NCBI RefSeq assembly: GCF_052119705.1 | Contig: NZ_JBGQOP010000011.1 | Coordinates: 33,038-97,037 of the forward strand | Source of the DNA: Oceanimonas sp052119705 | Lineage (GTDB): Bacteria; Pseudomonadota; Gammaproteobacteria; Enterobacterales; Aeromonadaceae | Length of the DNA: 64,000 bases | Reading direction: 5' to 3' | Part shown: positions 1-8,125 of the stretch, in pieces | Position numbering within the stretch: position 1 is the stretch's first letter | Layout of the letters: every line of letters starts with the position of its first letter | Made by a program: the position numbers and the translations under genes | Notes under the pieces: generated by a model | Database searches by the model: none | What the model saw: the letters and a program-made list of their open reading frames with translations, nothing else | What the model was told of the DNA's origin: nothing

Positions 1-20
1 AGTAAAGGAGACATTTAAAG

Positions 21-104
21 AAGCTGTAAGCGGTCAGCTATAAGCTGGAAGTGAGAGCAAGTTACTTAACTGACAGCTTCCAGCTTCTGGCTTATAGCTC
101 GCCG
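21..104. repeat. AGCTGTAAGC-type palindromic repeat
   Basis: Inverted repeat directly beyond the argR stop codon: the 16-base arm at 36-51 (AGCTATAAGCTGGAAG) pairs with 77-99, which carries CTTCCAG and CTTATAGCT. Related sequences lie at 7931-8020, 21171-21205, 23389-23410 and 42481-42515. There is no T-run, so this is probably a dispersed repeat and not a classical terminator, although it could fold at the end of the argR transcript. Confidence 0.55.
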
Positions 105-110
105 TAAGCG

Positions 111-575
111 TCAGACATACTGCTCGAATAGTTCGAGTACGCTTTGGTGTAAGGCGGCGATGGGGGTGTCGTGGGTGGGGGTGATAAAAATAGTATCGTC
201 GCCGGCTATGGTGCCGAGAATACCTTCCGCCCGGCCGAGCGAGTCCAGCATGCGCGCTATGAGTTGCGCCGCCCCTGGGCTAGTATGAATAACGATCAGT
301 GCATTGTTGTGGCCCACATCCAGTACTAAATTTTTTAACTGGCTGCTGGAGGTGGGTACGCCCAGCTCAACGGGCAGGCAGTAGACCATTTCCATCTTGG
401 CGTTGCGGGTGCGCACGGCACCAAACTTGCTCAGCATGCGCGATACCTTAGACTGGTTGATATTATCAAACCCAGCTTCTTGTAGCGCTGTGACTATCTC
501 AGCTTGAGAACCAAAACGCTCCTCATTGAGTAAGGCCTTGAAGACTTTAATCAGGTGTTCTTGTTTTTCGTTCAT
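111..575 (-). CDS. argR: Arginine repressor ArgR
   Basis: Arginine-responsive hexameric transcription factor, 154 aa, close to the usual length of about 156. The N-terminal half (about 1-70) is the winged-helix DNA-binding domain, with SQAEIVTALQEAGF and QSKVSRMLSKFG. The C-terminal domain (about 80-150) carries the arginine-binding/oligomerisation sequence GTIAGDDTIFI. It is divergent from the art arginine-uptake operon with paired ARG boxes between them, so it probably controls both itself and artPIQM. In enterics argR also lies near mdh; here the art operon sits between argR and mdh. Confidence 0.97.
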   Translation of the reverse strand: MNEKQEHLIKVFKALLNEERFGSQAEIVTALQEAGFDNINQSKVSRMLSKFGAVRTRNAKMEMVYCLPVELGVPTSSSQLKNLVLDVGHNNALIVIHTSPGAAQLIARMLDSLGRAEGILGTIAGDDTIFITPTHDTPIAALHQSVLELFEQYV

Positions 576-629
576 GATCTGCAGCCGAATGAGCGGGGTG
601 GAACATATTGTCTATCTCTGATAGTTTTT

Positions 630-668
630 TATCAAGTATTAGTCATTTATGCTGCATAAAAATGCAAA
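630..668. promoter_or_regulatory. Paired ARG boxes (ArgR operator)
   Basis: The ArgR consensus is an 18-bp palindrome with core TGAAT-N4-ATTCA, usually as two boxes 3 bp apart. Positions 653-666 read TGCAT AAAA ATGCA, a perfect palindrome matching the consensus except at the symmetrical third position. A weaker box (core TCAAG TATT AGTCA) occupies 630-647, exactly 3 bp away. The pair lies midway between the divergent argR and artP start codons, as expected for arginine-dependent repression of both. Confidence 0.7.
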
Positions 669-739
669 GTTAGCTTGCATTGACCGCGCCGTAAAATAAA
701 ATCAACCACACACTTTGACAGTTTAAGCGGGCATAGCGC

Positions 740-1477
740 ATGGACATAGAACTCAATAACATTTGTAAGTCTTGGGCTGGTCAAGAAATTTTAAGTCAGG
801 TCTCGCTTAACTGCCCGGCCGGCGAAACCTTAGTGCTGCTCGGGCCCAGTGGGGCGGGCAAGAGCTCTTTATTGCGTTTGATGAATTTGCTGGATATTCC
901 GGATTCGGGTCAGCTCTCCATTGCCGGCGAGGCATTTTCCTTTCCTGATACACACACCAGCCAGTTACACAAACGCGGTCAAGCGTTGCGCGCTAAGGTA
1001 GGCATGGTGTTTCAGCAGTATCATTTATGGCCCCACCTCACGGTAGAACAAAATTTACTGGAAGCACCGCTTAAAGTGCTGGGCATGAATAAAACGCAGG
1101 CGCAAGATAAGGCTCGCCAGTTATTGGCACAATTGAAACTCAGCGAAAAAAGCCAAACCTGGCCTAATGCGCTGTCGGGTGGTCAACAACAAAGAGTGGC
1201 CATTGCCCGCGCCCTGATGATGGATCCTCGGGTGTTGTTGTTTGATGAACCCACGGCGGCGCTTGATCCTGAGATAACCAAAGAGGTGGCCGAGATTATT
1301 TTACAGTTGAGTAAGACCGGTATTACGCAGGTAGTGGTGACCCATGAGGTGAGCTTTGCGCGACGCGTAGCCAGCAAAGTCGCCTATCTTGAACAAGGTC
1401 GACTTATCGAATACGGCGATGCTAGCTTATTTGATCAGCCCCAAACAGCGCGCTTTGCCGAGTTTTTAAAGCATTAA
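740..1477 (+). CDS. artP: Arginine ABC transporter ATP-binding protein ArtP
   Basis: ATPase subunit of the periplasmic-binding-protein-dependent arginine importer, 245 aa, cytoplasmic and bound to ArtQ/ArtM. All ABC motifs are visible: Walker A GPSGAGKS (35-42), Q-loop VFQQYHLWP, signature LSGGQQQRVAIARA, Walker B VLLFDEPTAALD and H-loop VVTHE. It is the first gene of artP-artI-artQ-artM, downstream of the ARG boxes. Specificity for arginine is inferred from this arrangement beside argR; the subunit alone fits polar amino-acid importers in general. Confidence 0.93.
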   Translation: MDIELNNICKSWAGQEILSQVSLNCPAGETLVLLGPSGAGKSSLLRLMNLLDIPDSGQLSIAGEAFSFPDTHTSQLHKRGQALRAKVGMVFQQYHLWPHLTVEQNLLEAPLKVLGMNKTQAQDKARQLLAQLKLSEKSQTWPNALSGGQQQRVAIARALMMDPRVLLFDEPTAALDPEITKEVAEIILQLSKTGITQVVVTHEVSFARRVASKVAYLEQGRLIEYGDASLFDQPQTARFAEFLKH

Positions 1478-1486
1478 TTCTTCATG

Positions 1487-1560
1487 TGAAGAGTAAAGGG
1501 TGAGGAGTGAAGCGGACAACACAGTTCGGTATTTTGTAGGCGAACACTTGTTCTCGCATT
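1487..1560. repeat. Dispersed repeats inside the art operon
   Basis: The 181-bp gap between artP and artI holds a GTGAGGAGTGAAG-type repeat (1487-1513) and a GTAG-plus-palindrome REP-like unit (about 1535-1559: GTAG followed by GCGA, a loop, and TCGC). Both belong to families found throughout the window's intergenic regions. Confidence 0.5.
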
Positions 1561-1658
1561 TCAACCCAGGCGAAAATCTTTAAAAAGATTAATATCAATG
1601 GGCAGCTTATAACTTAGAGCTGGCCAAAGGGCTAAATAACAATAAGGATATCAAACCG

Positions 1659-2393
1659 ATGAACAAGACATTATTAGCGGTGGCATTGTTAGCCAGTACT
1701 GGATTAGTACAGGCCGAAGAAGTGAAGTTTGTCACCAATGCGGCCTATGCGCCCTTTGAATTTGTTGATGAAAACAATGAAATGCAAGGCTTTGATATCG
1801 ACTTGGCGAAAGCCATTTGTGAAGTGCAAAAGCTAGATTGCAGCTTTCATAATCAAGCCTTCGACAGTTTGATCCCCAGCCTTAAATTCCGTCGTTACAA
1901 CGCCGCCATTGCCGCCATGGACATTACCCCAGAACGCGCCAAGCAGGTGGACTTTAGTGACATCTACTACGTAAACTCAGCGGTATTTGTGACGCCCATT
2001 GATAAGTTTACAGAATTAGACCAGCTACAAAAAGATACCGTGGGCGTACAAAACGGCACCTCTCATCAGAAATACATCCAAGATAAGCTAGAAGCCAACG
2101 GCATGACGGCACGTCCTTATCAAAGTGTGCAAGATGCGCTGCTCGACATGAGCAATGGTCGCATTAACGCCGTGTTTGCCGACACCGCAGTGGTGGGCGA
2201 TTGGTTGGCTAAAAACGAAGGCTATGCGGTATTGGGCGAGCGCATTACCGATGACGATTACTTTGGCACCGGTTTTGGTATTGCCGTAACTAAGGGTAAT
2301 CAGGTGTTATTGGAGCAAATTAACCAAGGCTTGAGCCAGTTAAAAGAAAACGGCACTTACGACAAACTCTACCAACAGTATTTCCCTAAGTAA
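1659..2393 (+). CDS. artI: Arginine-binding periplasmic protein (ArtI/ArtJ type)
   Basis: Solute-binding protein of the arginine importer, 244 aa. A Sec signal peptide is visible (MNKTLLAVALLASTGLVQA, cleavage expected before EEV). The mature protein has the family-3 extracellular binding fold with hallmarks FVTNAAYAPFEF, GFDIDLAKAICE and DITPERAKQVDFSD. It ends 1 bp before artQ, so binding protein and permeases are translated from one message. A start-proximal AAGGA ribosome binding site precedes the ATG. Confidence 0.93.
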   Translation: MNKTLLAVALLASTGLVQAEEVKFVTNAAYAPFEFVDENNEMQGFDIDLAKAICEVQKLDCSFHNQAFDSLIPSLKFRRYNAAIAAMDITPERAKQVDFSDIYYVNSAVFVTPIDKFTELDQLQKDTVGVQNGTSHQKYIQDKLEANGMTARPYQSVQDALLDMSNGRINAVFADTAVVGDWLAKNEGYAVLGERITDDDYFGTGFGIAVTKGNQVLLEQINQGLSQLKENGTYDKLYQQYFPK

Positions 2394-2394
2394 T

Positions 2395-3042
2395 ATGCTC
2401 ACTCACCTAATGAATGCCAGCCTGATGACCTTGGGGCTGGCATTGATGTCATTGGCGGTCGGGCTGGTGCTGGCCATGCTATTGTGTGGCGCCGAGATGA
2501 GCCGCTTTGCGCTGTTGCGCTGGCCGGCTAATGCGTTGTCCACTGTATTGCGTGGCTTGCCAGAAATTCTAGTGGTATTTTTTATCTATTTTGGCTCCAC
2601 TCAAGTACTGTTTTTAATGACAGATCAATACATTGAGTTCAGCCCCTTTTGGTGCGGCGTGACCGCGCTGTCGTTATTGTTTGCCGCTTATGGCGCCCAA
2701 ACCCTGCGCGGCGCCCTCAATGCGGTACATAAAGGACAGCGCCAAGCGGCACAGTCTTTGGGGCTGCCGCCGCTGTATACGTTTATCCATATTACGCTGC
2801 CGCAAATGTGGCGCCATGCCTTGCCAGGGCTTGGCAATCAATGGCTGGTGTTACTGAAAGACACCGCTTTAGTCTCCTTGATTGGTGTGCACGATTTAAT
2901 GTATCAAGCCAAGGCGGTGGCCGCTCGTACCTATGAGCCTTTTACTTGGTATGGCATAGCGGCTCTTATTTATTTGGTGATCACCGTTATCAGCCAACAA
3001 GGCTTGCAACGACTACGAGCGCGAGTAACCCGTTATGACTGA
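2395..3042 (+). CDS. artQ: Arginine ABC transporter permease ArtQ
   Basis: Inner-membrane permease, 215 aa, with about five hydrophobic segments and the cytoplasmic EAA loop that docks ArtP (GALNAVHKGQRQAAQSLGL). It begins directly after artI and overlaps artM by 8 bp, typical of translational coupling. It forms the channel with ArtM. It was assigned ArtQ and not ArtM by its position upstream of the second permease and by its length. Confidence 0.92.
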   Translation: MLTHLMNASLMTLGLALMSLAVGLVLAMLLCGAEMSRFALLRWPANALSTVLRGLPEILVVFFIYFGSTQVLFLMTDQYIEFSPFWCGVTALSLLFAAYGAQTLRGALNAVHKGQRQAAQSLGLPPLYTFIHITLPQMWRHALPGLGNQWLVLLKDTALVSLIGVHDLMYQAKAVAARTYEPFTWYGIAALIYLVITVISQQGLQRLRARVTRYD

Positions 3043-3745
3043 GTGGCTGTTATCACACTTTGCAACCAGCCCCGACTGGTTTGGCTACCTGCCTATATTA
3101 TTACAAGGCGTTAATATTACCCTGCAAATTACCGCCTACGGTTTGCTACTGGGGCTGGTGATAGCGCTGAGTTTAACTTGGATCTTGGAGCGGCGTATTC
3201 CGGTATTGGCGCAGGTGACCGAAGGCTATTTGTTACTGCTGACCGGCACCCCTTTATTGGTGCAGATATTTTTAATCTATTACGGTCCAGCGCAGTTTGA
3301 CTGGATCAAAAGCAGCTGGGCTTGGACCTATCTGCGCGAGCCAATGTTTTGTGCCATCTTGGCGCTGGGCATGAATGCCGGCGCTTATACTTGCCGCTTA
3401 TTCAAAGGCGCATTAGAAGCTGTGCCTAAGGGCGAAACCTTGGCCTGTCAGGCGTTAGGCATGAGCCGCGGACAAACCTTGAATGTGAAATGTCGCCACG
3501 CCATGCGCCGTGTTATTCCTGCTTATTCCAATGAAGTGGTGTTAGTGCTGAAAGGCAGCTCGTTGGCCAGTACTATTTCCATCATGGAAATTATGGGCTT
3601 GGCGCAGCGCATTAATGGCCAAACTTACGATACCTTGGCGGTGTTCGGTTTAGCGGGAGCTATCTATCTGATATTGAATGGTTTACTGACCTGGATTTTT
3701 CGTCTGCTAGAAACGCGAGCATTACAGTTTCAAGCTCAACAATAA
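3035..3745 (+). CDS. artM: Arginine ABC transporter permease ArtM
   Basis: Second permease of the arginine importer, 236 aa, with several membrane segments and the EAA loop GALEAVPKGETLACQALGMS. It starts inside the 3' end of artQ and closes the operon. Nothing resembling a strong terminator follows; about 190 bp separate it from mdh. Confidence 0.92.
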   Translation: MTEWLLSHFATSPDWFGYLPILLQGVNITLQITAYGLLLGLVIALSLTWILERRIPVLAQVTEGYLLLLTGTPLLVQIFLIYYGPAQFDWIKSSWAWTYLREPMFCAILALGMNAGAYTCRLFKGALEAVPKGETLACQALGMSRGQTLNVKCRHAMRRVIPAYSNEVVLVLKGSSLASTISIMEIMGLAQRINGQTYDTLAVFGLAGAIYLILNGLLTWIFRLLETRALQFQAQQ

Positions 3746-3932
3746 AGTAATGTTAGAACTGATCTTTTCGAAAAACCTTAGATAATAGGTTCGCCAAAGC
3801 ATGAGATTGCGTCCTAACGCTCACAAACAAGTGCTTCACATTATCTTAACTATTGTGTTTTTACAGGGCTTTCGCTATGTTGCTAAAGCATTAGGAAACG
3901 TCTAACAACTCAAATAATAACGGAGTTCAGCT

Positions 3933-4868
3933 ATGAAAGTTACCGTACTAGGAGCCGCCGGTGGTATCGGCCAAGCTCTGGCCCTGCTGTTAAAAACTAC
4001 CCTGCCAGCTGGCTCTGCATTGAGCCTGTACGATATTGCGCCTGTGACTCCAGGCGTGGCCGCCGACCTTAGCCATATCCCAACCGACGTGAGTGTAGTG
4101 GGTTTTGGTGGTGAAGACCCAACGGCCGCACTGCAAGGTGCCGACATAGTTCTGATCTCTGCCGGTGTGGCGCGCAAACCTGGCATGGACCGTGCCGATT
4201 TGTTTAACGTTAACGCCGGTATCGTGAAAAACCTGATTGAAAAAGTCGCGGCCACTTGCCCTAAAGCCTGCATTGGTATCATCACTAACCCAGTTAATAC
4301 GACTGTGCCGATTGCCGCCGAAGTGCTGAAAAAAGCCGGTGTTTATGACAAGAACAAGCTGTTCGGTATCACCACGCTTGACGTGATCCGCGCCGAAACC
4401 TTTATTTCTGCTGCCAAAGGCATCAGCCTGGCCGACATTAAAGTACCGGTTATTGGTGGCCACAGCGGCGTGACTATTTTGCCGTTATTGTCTCAAGTGG
4501 CTGGCGCGTCTTTTACCGACGAAGAAGTTGAGAAGATGACGCACCGCATTCAAAATGCCGGTACCGAAGTGGTAGAAGCCAAAGCCGGTGGCGGTTCAGC
4601 GACCCTGTCTATGGGCCAAGCAGCTTGCCGTTTTGCATTGTCTCTGGTGAAAGCCCTGAGTGGTGAAAAAGACGTAGTTGAATACACCTACATCGACGGT
4701 GGCAGCGAGCACGCACAGTTCTTCGCACAACCTGTGTTGCTGGGTAAGAACGGTGTAGAAAAAGTATTGCCTTACGGCAAGCTGAGCACCTTTGAACAAA
4801 CTGCGTTGGACAGCATGCTGGATACGCTGCAAGGCGATATCAAAATCGGCGTAGAATTCGTTAAATAA
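3933..4868 (+). CDS. mdh: Malate dehydrogenase
   Basis: NAD-dependent oxidation of malate to oxaloacetate in the TCA cycle, cytoplasmic, 311 aa (E. coli enzyme 312). The N-terminal Rossmann motif is GAAGGIGQA; substrate-binding arginine lies in ARKPGMDR; the catalytic histidine lies in GGHSGVTILP; ITNPVNTTVP is also typical. A ribosome binding site (CGGAG) precedes the ATG. The gene is monocistronic, ending 17 bp before a strong intrinsic terminator. Confidence 0.98.
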   Translation: MKVTVLGAAGGIGQALALLLKTTLPAGSALSLYDIAPVTPGVAADLSHIPTDVSVVGFGGEDPTAALQGADIVLISAGVARKPGMDRADLFNVNAGIVKNLIEKVAATCPKACIGIITNPVNTTVPIAAEVLKKAGVYDKNKLFGITTLDVIRAETFISAAKGISLADIKVPVIGGHSGVTILPLLSQVAGASFTDEEVEKMTHRIQNAGTEVVEAKAGGGSATLSMGQAACRFALSLVKALSGEKDVVEYTYIDGGSEHAQFFAQPVLLGKNGVEKVLPYGKLSTFEQTALDSMLDTLQGDIKIGVEFVK

Positions 4869-4885
4869 TAACGAATGCTAACCAT

Positions 4886-4911
4886 AAAAAGGGAGCCTAG
4901 GCTCCCTTTTT
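4886..4911 (+). terminator. mdh intrinsic terminator
   Basis: GGGAGCC/GGCTCCC hairpin with a minimal loop, flanked by AAAAA and TTTTT, directly after mdh. Confidence 0.85.
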
Positions 4912-5128
4912 GCTTTCTGTGTATCGACTCTAGCCTAATACTATTCTGTAAACCTAACGGATCAATGATCCCGCTTTGCGAGGCCGTTGAAGTCCTCTTC
5001 ACCGAAGGGCTGGACGGCTACATAGCGTCTGTCTTGGGTAGGTGGCAACTTGTTCGCCACGGTTTGATGTTTTAACACTGCCAGCAAAGTCCTCTTTACC
5101 AAAGAGACGGCCGACTATGTCAGGCAAC
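4912..5128. repeat. Non-coding gap with two related repeat copies
   Basis: About 217 bp between the mdh and cstA terminators. Two imperfect copies of a roughly 30-bp sequence starting AAGTCCTCTT (near 4989 and 5087) lie about 100 bp apart. A related CCTCTTTCGTAAAGAGGAC palindrome occurs near 56832. No gene is apparent. Confidence 0.4.
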
Positions 5129-5159
5129 AAAAAAGGTAGCGCTAAGCGCTACCTTTTTT
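5129..5159. terminator. Bidirectional terminator, cstA side
   Basis: GGTAGCGC-TAA-GCGCTACC hairpin flanked by A6 and T6, so it can act in both directions. It lies 24 bp past the stop codon of the minus-strand CstA-like gene. Confidence 0.85.
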
Positions 5160-5182
5160 CACTTACTATTTGTCTCAGGCTT

Positions 5183-6646
5183 TTACTGAGCCATAGCTGG
5201 GCGTTTCTTATGCTGCATCACCAAGGCGATGAAGCAAACGACCGCTGTTACTACCCCTATCGGCTTGCTGTATTCCGGCGATAAGTTGAAGCCAATCGGC
5301 GCGGTGACAATATAGGACACGGTAATGGCTGTGCCTATCACCGCAGGTACACTGGCCACCCAGTGCACTGTGCCACGGTCGAACAAATACTTGGTTGCTA
5401 ACCACAACACACTGGTAGAAAGCAGCATATTAGAGAAAGCGAAGTAGCGCCAAATTAACGCAAAGTCCAAGAAGGTCATCAGATAAGCGATACCTAATAA
5501 AGGCAGCGATAAGGCCAATCTGTGCTTGGTGGTTTGGGAAATACTAAACGCATCCATAATGGTTAAGCGCAGTGAACGAAACGCTGTGTCACCTGAGGTA
5601 ATCGGGAAAATAGCCACCGCCAGAATGGCCATCACGCCACCAAACACGCCTAAATAACCGGTCGCGATATGGTTTACCACTAGGCCTGGACCACCTTGAG
5701 CCAACATGGCTTTCAACTCTACATAACCACCAGGGAAGGCGGCAATACCTGCTAACGCCCACACACAGGCGACTATGCCTTCACACATCATGGCGCCGTA
5801 AAATACCGGACGGGCGTATTTTTCATTGGTTAAGCAACGGGCAATCATGGGTGATTGGGTGGAGTGGAAACCACTGATAGCACCACAGGTGATGGTTAAA
5901 AATAATAAGGGCCATACGGGAGCACCATCGGGATTGGGCGTTAATAAGTCTGCGTGATCATGGTTATCAAAATAGGCAAAAACATCGCCCACTTGCGGCA
6001 AGTGCGGCGCTTCCAATAACAAGGCACCGGCAATTAAGGTGGTCATCACTATCATCAACAAACCAAACAGCGGATACAGCTTGGTGATGATTTTATCGAT
6101 CGGCAGCAAGGTCGCTAAGAAGTAATAAGCTAAGATCAAGAGTACCCAAAAGCTGTTACCGGCTAAAATGGTGCCTTCAAAGTAAGATAAGTTACTCAGC
6201 AGCCCAGCAGGGCTCATGATAAACACCACACCCACAAAAAACAGCAGCATGCAGGTAAATACTAGCATTACGCCTTTGAAGACCACGTTGTAATAGTGAC
6301 CGGCAATTTCTGGCAGGCTCTTGCCGTCTTCTTTTAAGCTCATTACGCCAGAGAAGTAATCGTGTATCGCACCACCCAGCACGTTACCTATCACTATCCA
6401 GACCAAGGCGATGGGGCCATAGATGGCGCCCAAGATAGGACCAAAAATAGGGCCCACACCGGCAATATTTAAAAATTGAATTAAAAACGCTTTCGCAGGG
6501 CTAATGGCAACATAGTCAACGCCATCATTTAAGCGCTGTTGCGGCGTGGCTATGGTGGGGTCGATACCGGCTTGTTTTTCAACAAAGGGGCCGTAGAACT
6601 TATAGCCGAGTATGAGTATGGTTATGCTGATAAAGAACAGAAGCAT
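5183..6646 (-). CDS. cstA: CstA-family (carbon starvation) transporter, short form
   Basis: Polytopic inner-membrane protein, 487 aa, about 12 hydrophobic segments. Conserved CstA sequences are visible near the N-terminus (GVGPIFGPILGAIYGP, GNVLGGAIHDYFSG) and in the middle (ITCGAISGFHSTQSP). E. coli CstA and BtsT are about 700 aa and transport peptides/pyruvate; this protein belongs to a shorter group that ends earlier, so its substrate cannot be read from the sequence. An AAGGAATT ribosome binding site precedes the ATG. It is monocistronic and followed by a bidirectional terminator. Confidence 0.85.
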   Translation of the reverse strand: MLLFFISITILILGYKFYGPFVEKQAGIDPTIATPQQRLNDGVDYVAISPAKAFLIQFLNIAGVGPIFGPILGAIYGPIALVWIVIGNVLGGAIHDYFSGVMSLKEDGKSLPEIAGHYYNVVFKGVMLVFTCMLLFFVGVVFIMSPAGLLSNLSYFEGTILAGNSFWVLLILAYYFLATLLPIDKIITKLYPLFGLLMIVMTTLIAGALLLEAPHLPQVGDVFAYFDNHDHADLLTPNPDGAPVWPLLFLTITCGAISGFHSTQSPMIARCLTNEKYARPVFYGAMMCEGIVACVWALAGIAAFPGGYVELKAMLAQGGPGLVVNHIATGYLGVFGGVMAILAVAIFPITSGDTAFRSLRLTIMDAFSISQTTKHRLALSLPLLGIAYLMTFLDFALIWRYFAFSNMLLSTSVLWLATKYLFDRGTVHWVASVPAVIGTAITVSYIVTAPIGFNLSPEYSKPIGVVTAVVCFIALVMQHKKRPAMAQ

Positions 6647-7152
6647 ATGGCTAATTCCTTATTATTTTTGATGCTAAGGGTTGAATTTGCAGAGCAAGGT
6701 ACCATGGCTCCCAATAACTGAATACTAGATTCTAGTGGTAGATAGGGATTATTAGACCTAGGTAACGCTTAGCCTAACATCCACTTCTTAAAGGCTATTT
6801 TGCAGGCGCGAGCCGCTCAAGGCTTGAGTATAGTACTAAGGTCTAGCTTGTTTGGCTTAGGGTAAATGGCTATTATTTTGCAGTGCACTACAAACGGAAG
6901 TGCCAAGATAATAAGCCTGCAGCTAATACAAAAGTGCGGCATTAAAACAGAGCTAAATAATAATAACAATTGCGTTATCCCTGCCCACAGTGGCGTTGGT
7001 TTAAGTTACTGTTGCTTAAGTGACTATTACTTAAGTGACTATTACTTAAGTGACGTTAGCTTGACAGCATCTCTATGAGCAGGGATTTTTTACGTTTGGT
7101 GCTTAGCTTAAGTGAAGTGTTTTGCCTCACACCTCACACCTCACAGCCCAGC
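6647..7152. other. 506-bp gap: cstA leader, tandem repeat, low-complexity runs
   Basis: The left part is the upstream region of the CstA-like gene. A tandem of about 15-bp units containing CTTAAGTGACTATTA lies at 7007-7055. A CCTCACACCTCACACCTCAC run precedes the tenA stop codon at 7125-7145. No credible gene or CRP site was seen. Confidence 0.5.
7007..7055. repeat. 15-bp direct tandem repeat, about 3 units
   Basis: The unit TTACTTAAGTGACTA recurs with period 15 and few mismatches. There are no spacers, so this is not a CRISPR. Confidence 0.7.
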
Positions 7153-7821
7153 TTACATCTGTTGATGGAGCCCCATACCCCAGAAATCGATTTCTAGGCG
7201 CGTCGCATCATTAAAGATACGGCTGAGCTGCTTAAAGCGGACAGGTGTGACATCTTTCAAGCGTTCATTGAGCCAAACGCGCTCGGCTTGAGCGGCTGCT
7301 TGAAATTCAGGGCTTTCATACATGGCAATCCAAGCTTCATACGGATTATTCTCGCCGCGCACAGTACCTGGCTGTTCAATTAACCAGCGCGCCACTTCAG
7401 CATAGCCGACCAAGCAAGGCGCCAAGGCCACGTGCATATCTAATAAATCACCACGGTTACCGGTATCTAATACATAACGGGTATAAGCCAAGGTTGCTCT
7501 TGCTTCAGGCAGCTCGGCTAAGTCTTGCTCGCTAATGCCCCATTGCTGGCAATAATCGATGTGTAGTCCTAATTCCAAGTCGATAATGGCATCGAAACCG
7601 GCTTTAGCGTGGCGCAAGTCCGAAAGCGTCGGGCTCTTGTAGGCGGCCAATGCAAAGGCGCGTCCAAACTGAATTAAAAACAAATAATCTTGCTTGAGAT
7701 AATGGCGAAACGCCTCGGGTGCCAGCGTGCCGTCACCGAGCTGACGCACGAAGTCGTGCTGAATATAACCGGTCCAAGGCTGCCGGTTATCTTTTTTTAA
7801 GTCGTCGAAGGTAAAGCTCAT
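7153..7821 (-). CDS. tenA: Aminopyrimidine aminohydrolase / thiaminase II TenA
   Basis: TenA/THI-4 family enzyme, 222 aa from the chosen start, which hydrolyses aminopyrimidine breakdown products of thiamine for salvage. Visible features are HDFVRQLGDGTLAPEAFRHYLKQDY at the N-terminal end (quoted in part: FRHYLKQDYLFL), the catalytic cysteine in HVALAPCLVGYAE and the C-terminal YESPEFQ glutamate region. The start at 7821 (MSFTFDDLK) is preferred over an ATG 16 codons upstream because AGGACAGG lies at ribosome-binding distance. It stands alone: no other thiamine gene or TPP riboswitch was seen nearby. Confidence 0.92.
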   Translation of the reverse strand: MSFTFDDLKKDNRQPWTGYIQHDFVRQLGDGTLAPEAFRHYLKQDYLFLIQFGRAFALAAYKSPTLSDLRHAKAGFDAIIDLELGLHIDYCQQWGISEQDLAELPEARATLAYTRYVLDTGNRGDLLDMHVALAPCLVGYAEVARWLIEQPGTVRGENNPYEAWIAMYESPEFQAAAQAERVWLNERLKDVTPVRFKQLSRIFNDATRLEIDFWGMGLHQQM

Positions 7822-7930
7822 TTCCTGTCCTTTTGTGAATGTGCCATCGACTCTTGCCAAGCAGCGCACGCGCTAGACGAAGAGCCGCACTCATACTGGA
7901 CATAATTTCTACAAAATCAAGCCTTGAGGG

Positions 7931-8020
7931 CCGCTATAAGCCGTCATCGTTAAGCTGTCAAAAAGTTCTAGATCTTAAGATCAGTTAACTGAGAGCTGAC
8001 GGCTTAAAGCTGACCGCTGC
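7931..8020. repeat. AGCTGTAAGC-type inverted repeat
   Basis: Two arms (AAGCCGTCATC...TTAAGCTGTC and GAGAGCTGACGGCTTAAAGC) about 30 bp apart, of the same family as the repeat beside argR. It lies in the divergent gap between tenA and pyrG. Confidence 0.5.
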
Positions 8021-8125
8021 CCGAAGGGCCGAGGTTTTCATTGTTGTGATAAGCCTTATTGCGTATACTTTCACCCCGTCTTGAATTCAATATTCCATCC
8101 GTTCCCTAGCTTCTTCAGGTTCTAC

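Noticed and set aside
3990..4463. Long minus-strand frame antisense to mdh.
   Set aside because: A shadow of the highly conserved mdh coding frame, no ribosome binding site.
7007..7055. CRISPR-like tandem.
   Set aside because: Contiguous 15-bp direct repeats with no spacers and no cas genes.
7822..7930. TPP riboswitch before tenA.
   Set aside because: No CTGAGA/ACCTGA thi-box sequences were found upstream of the gene.
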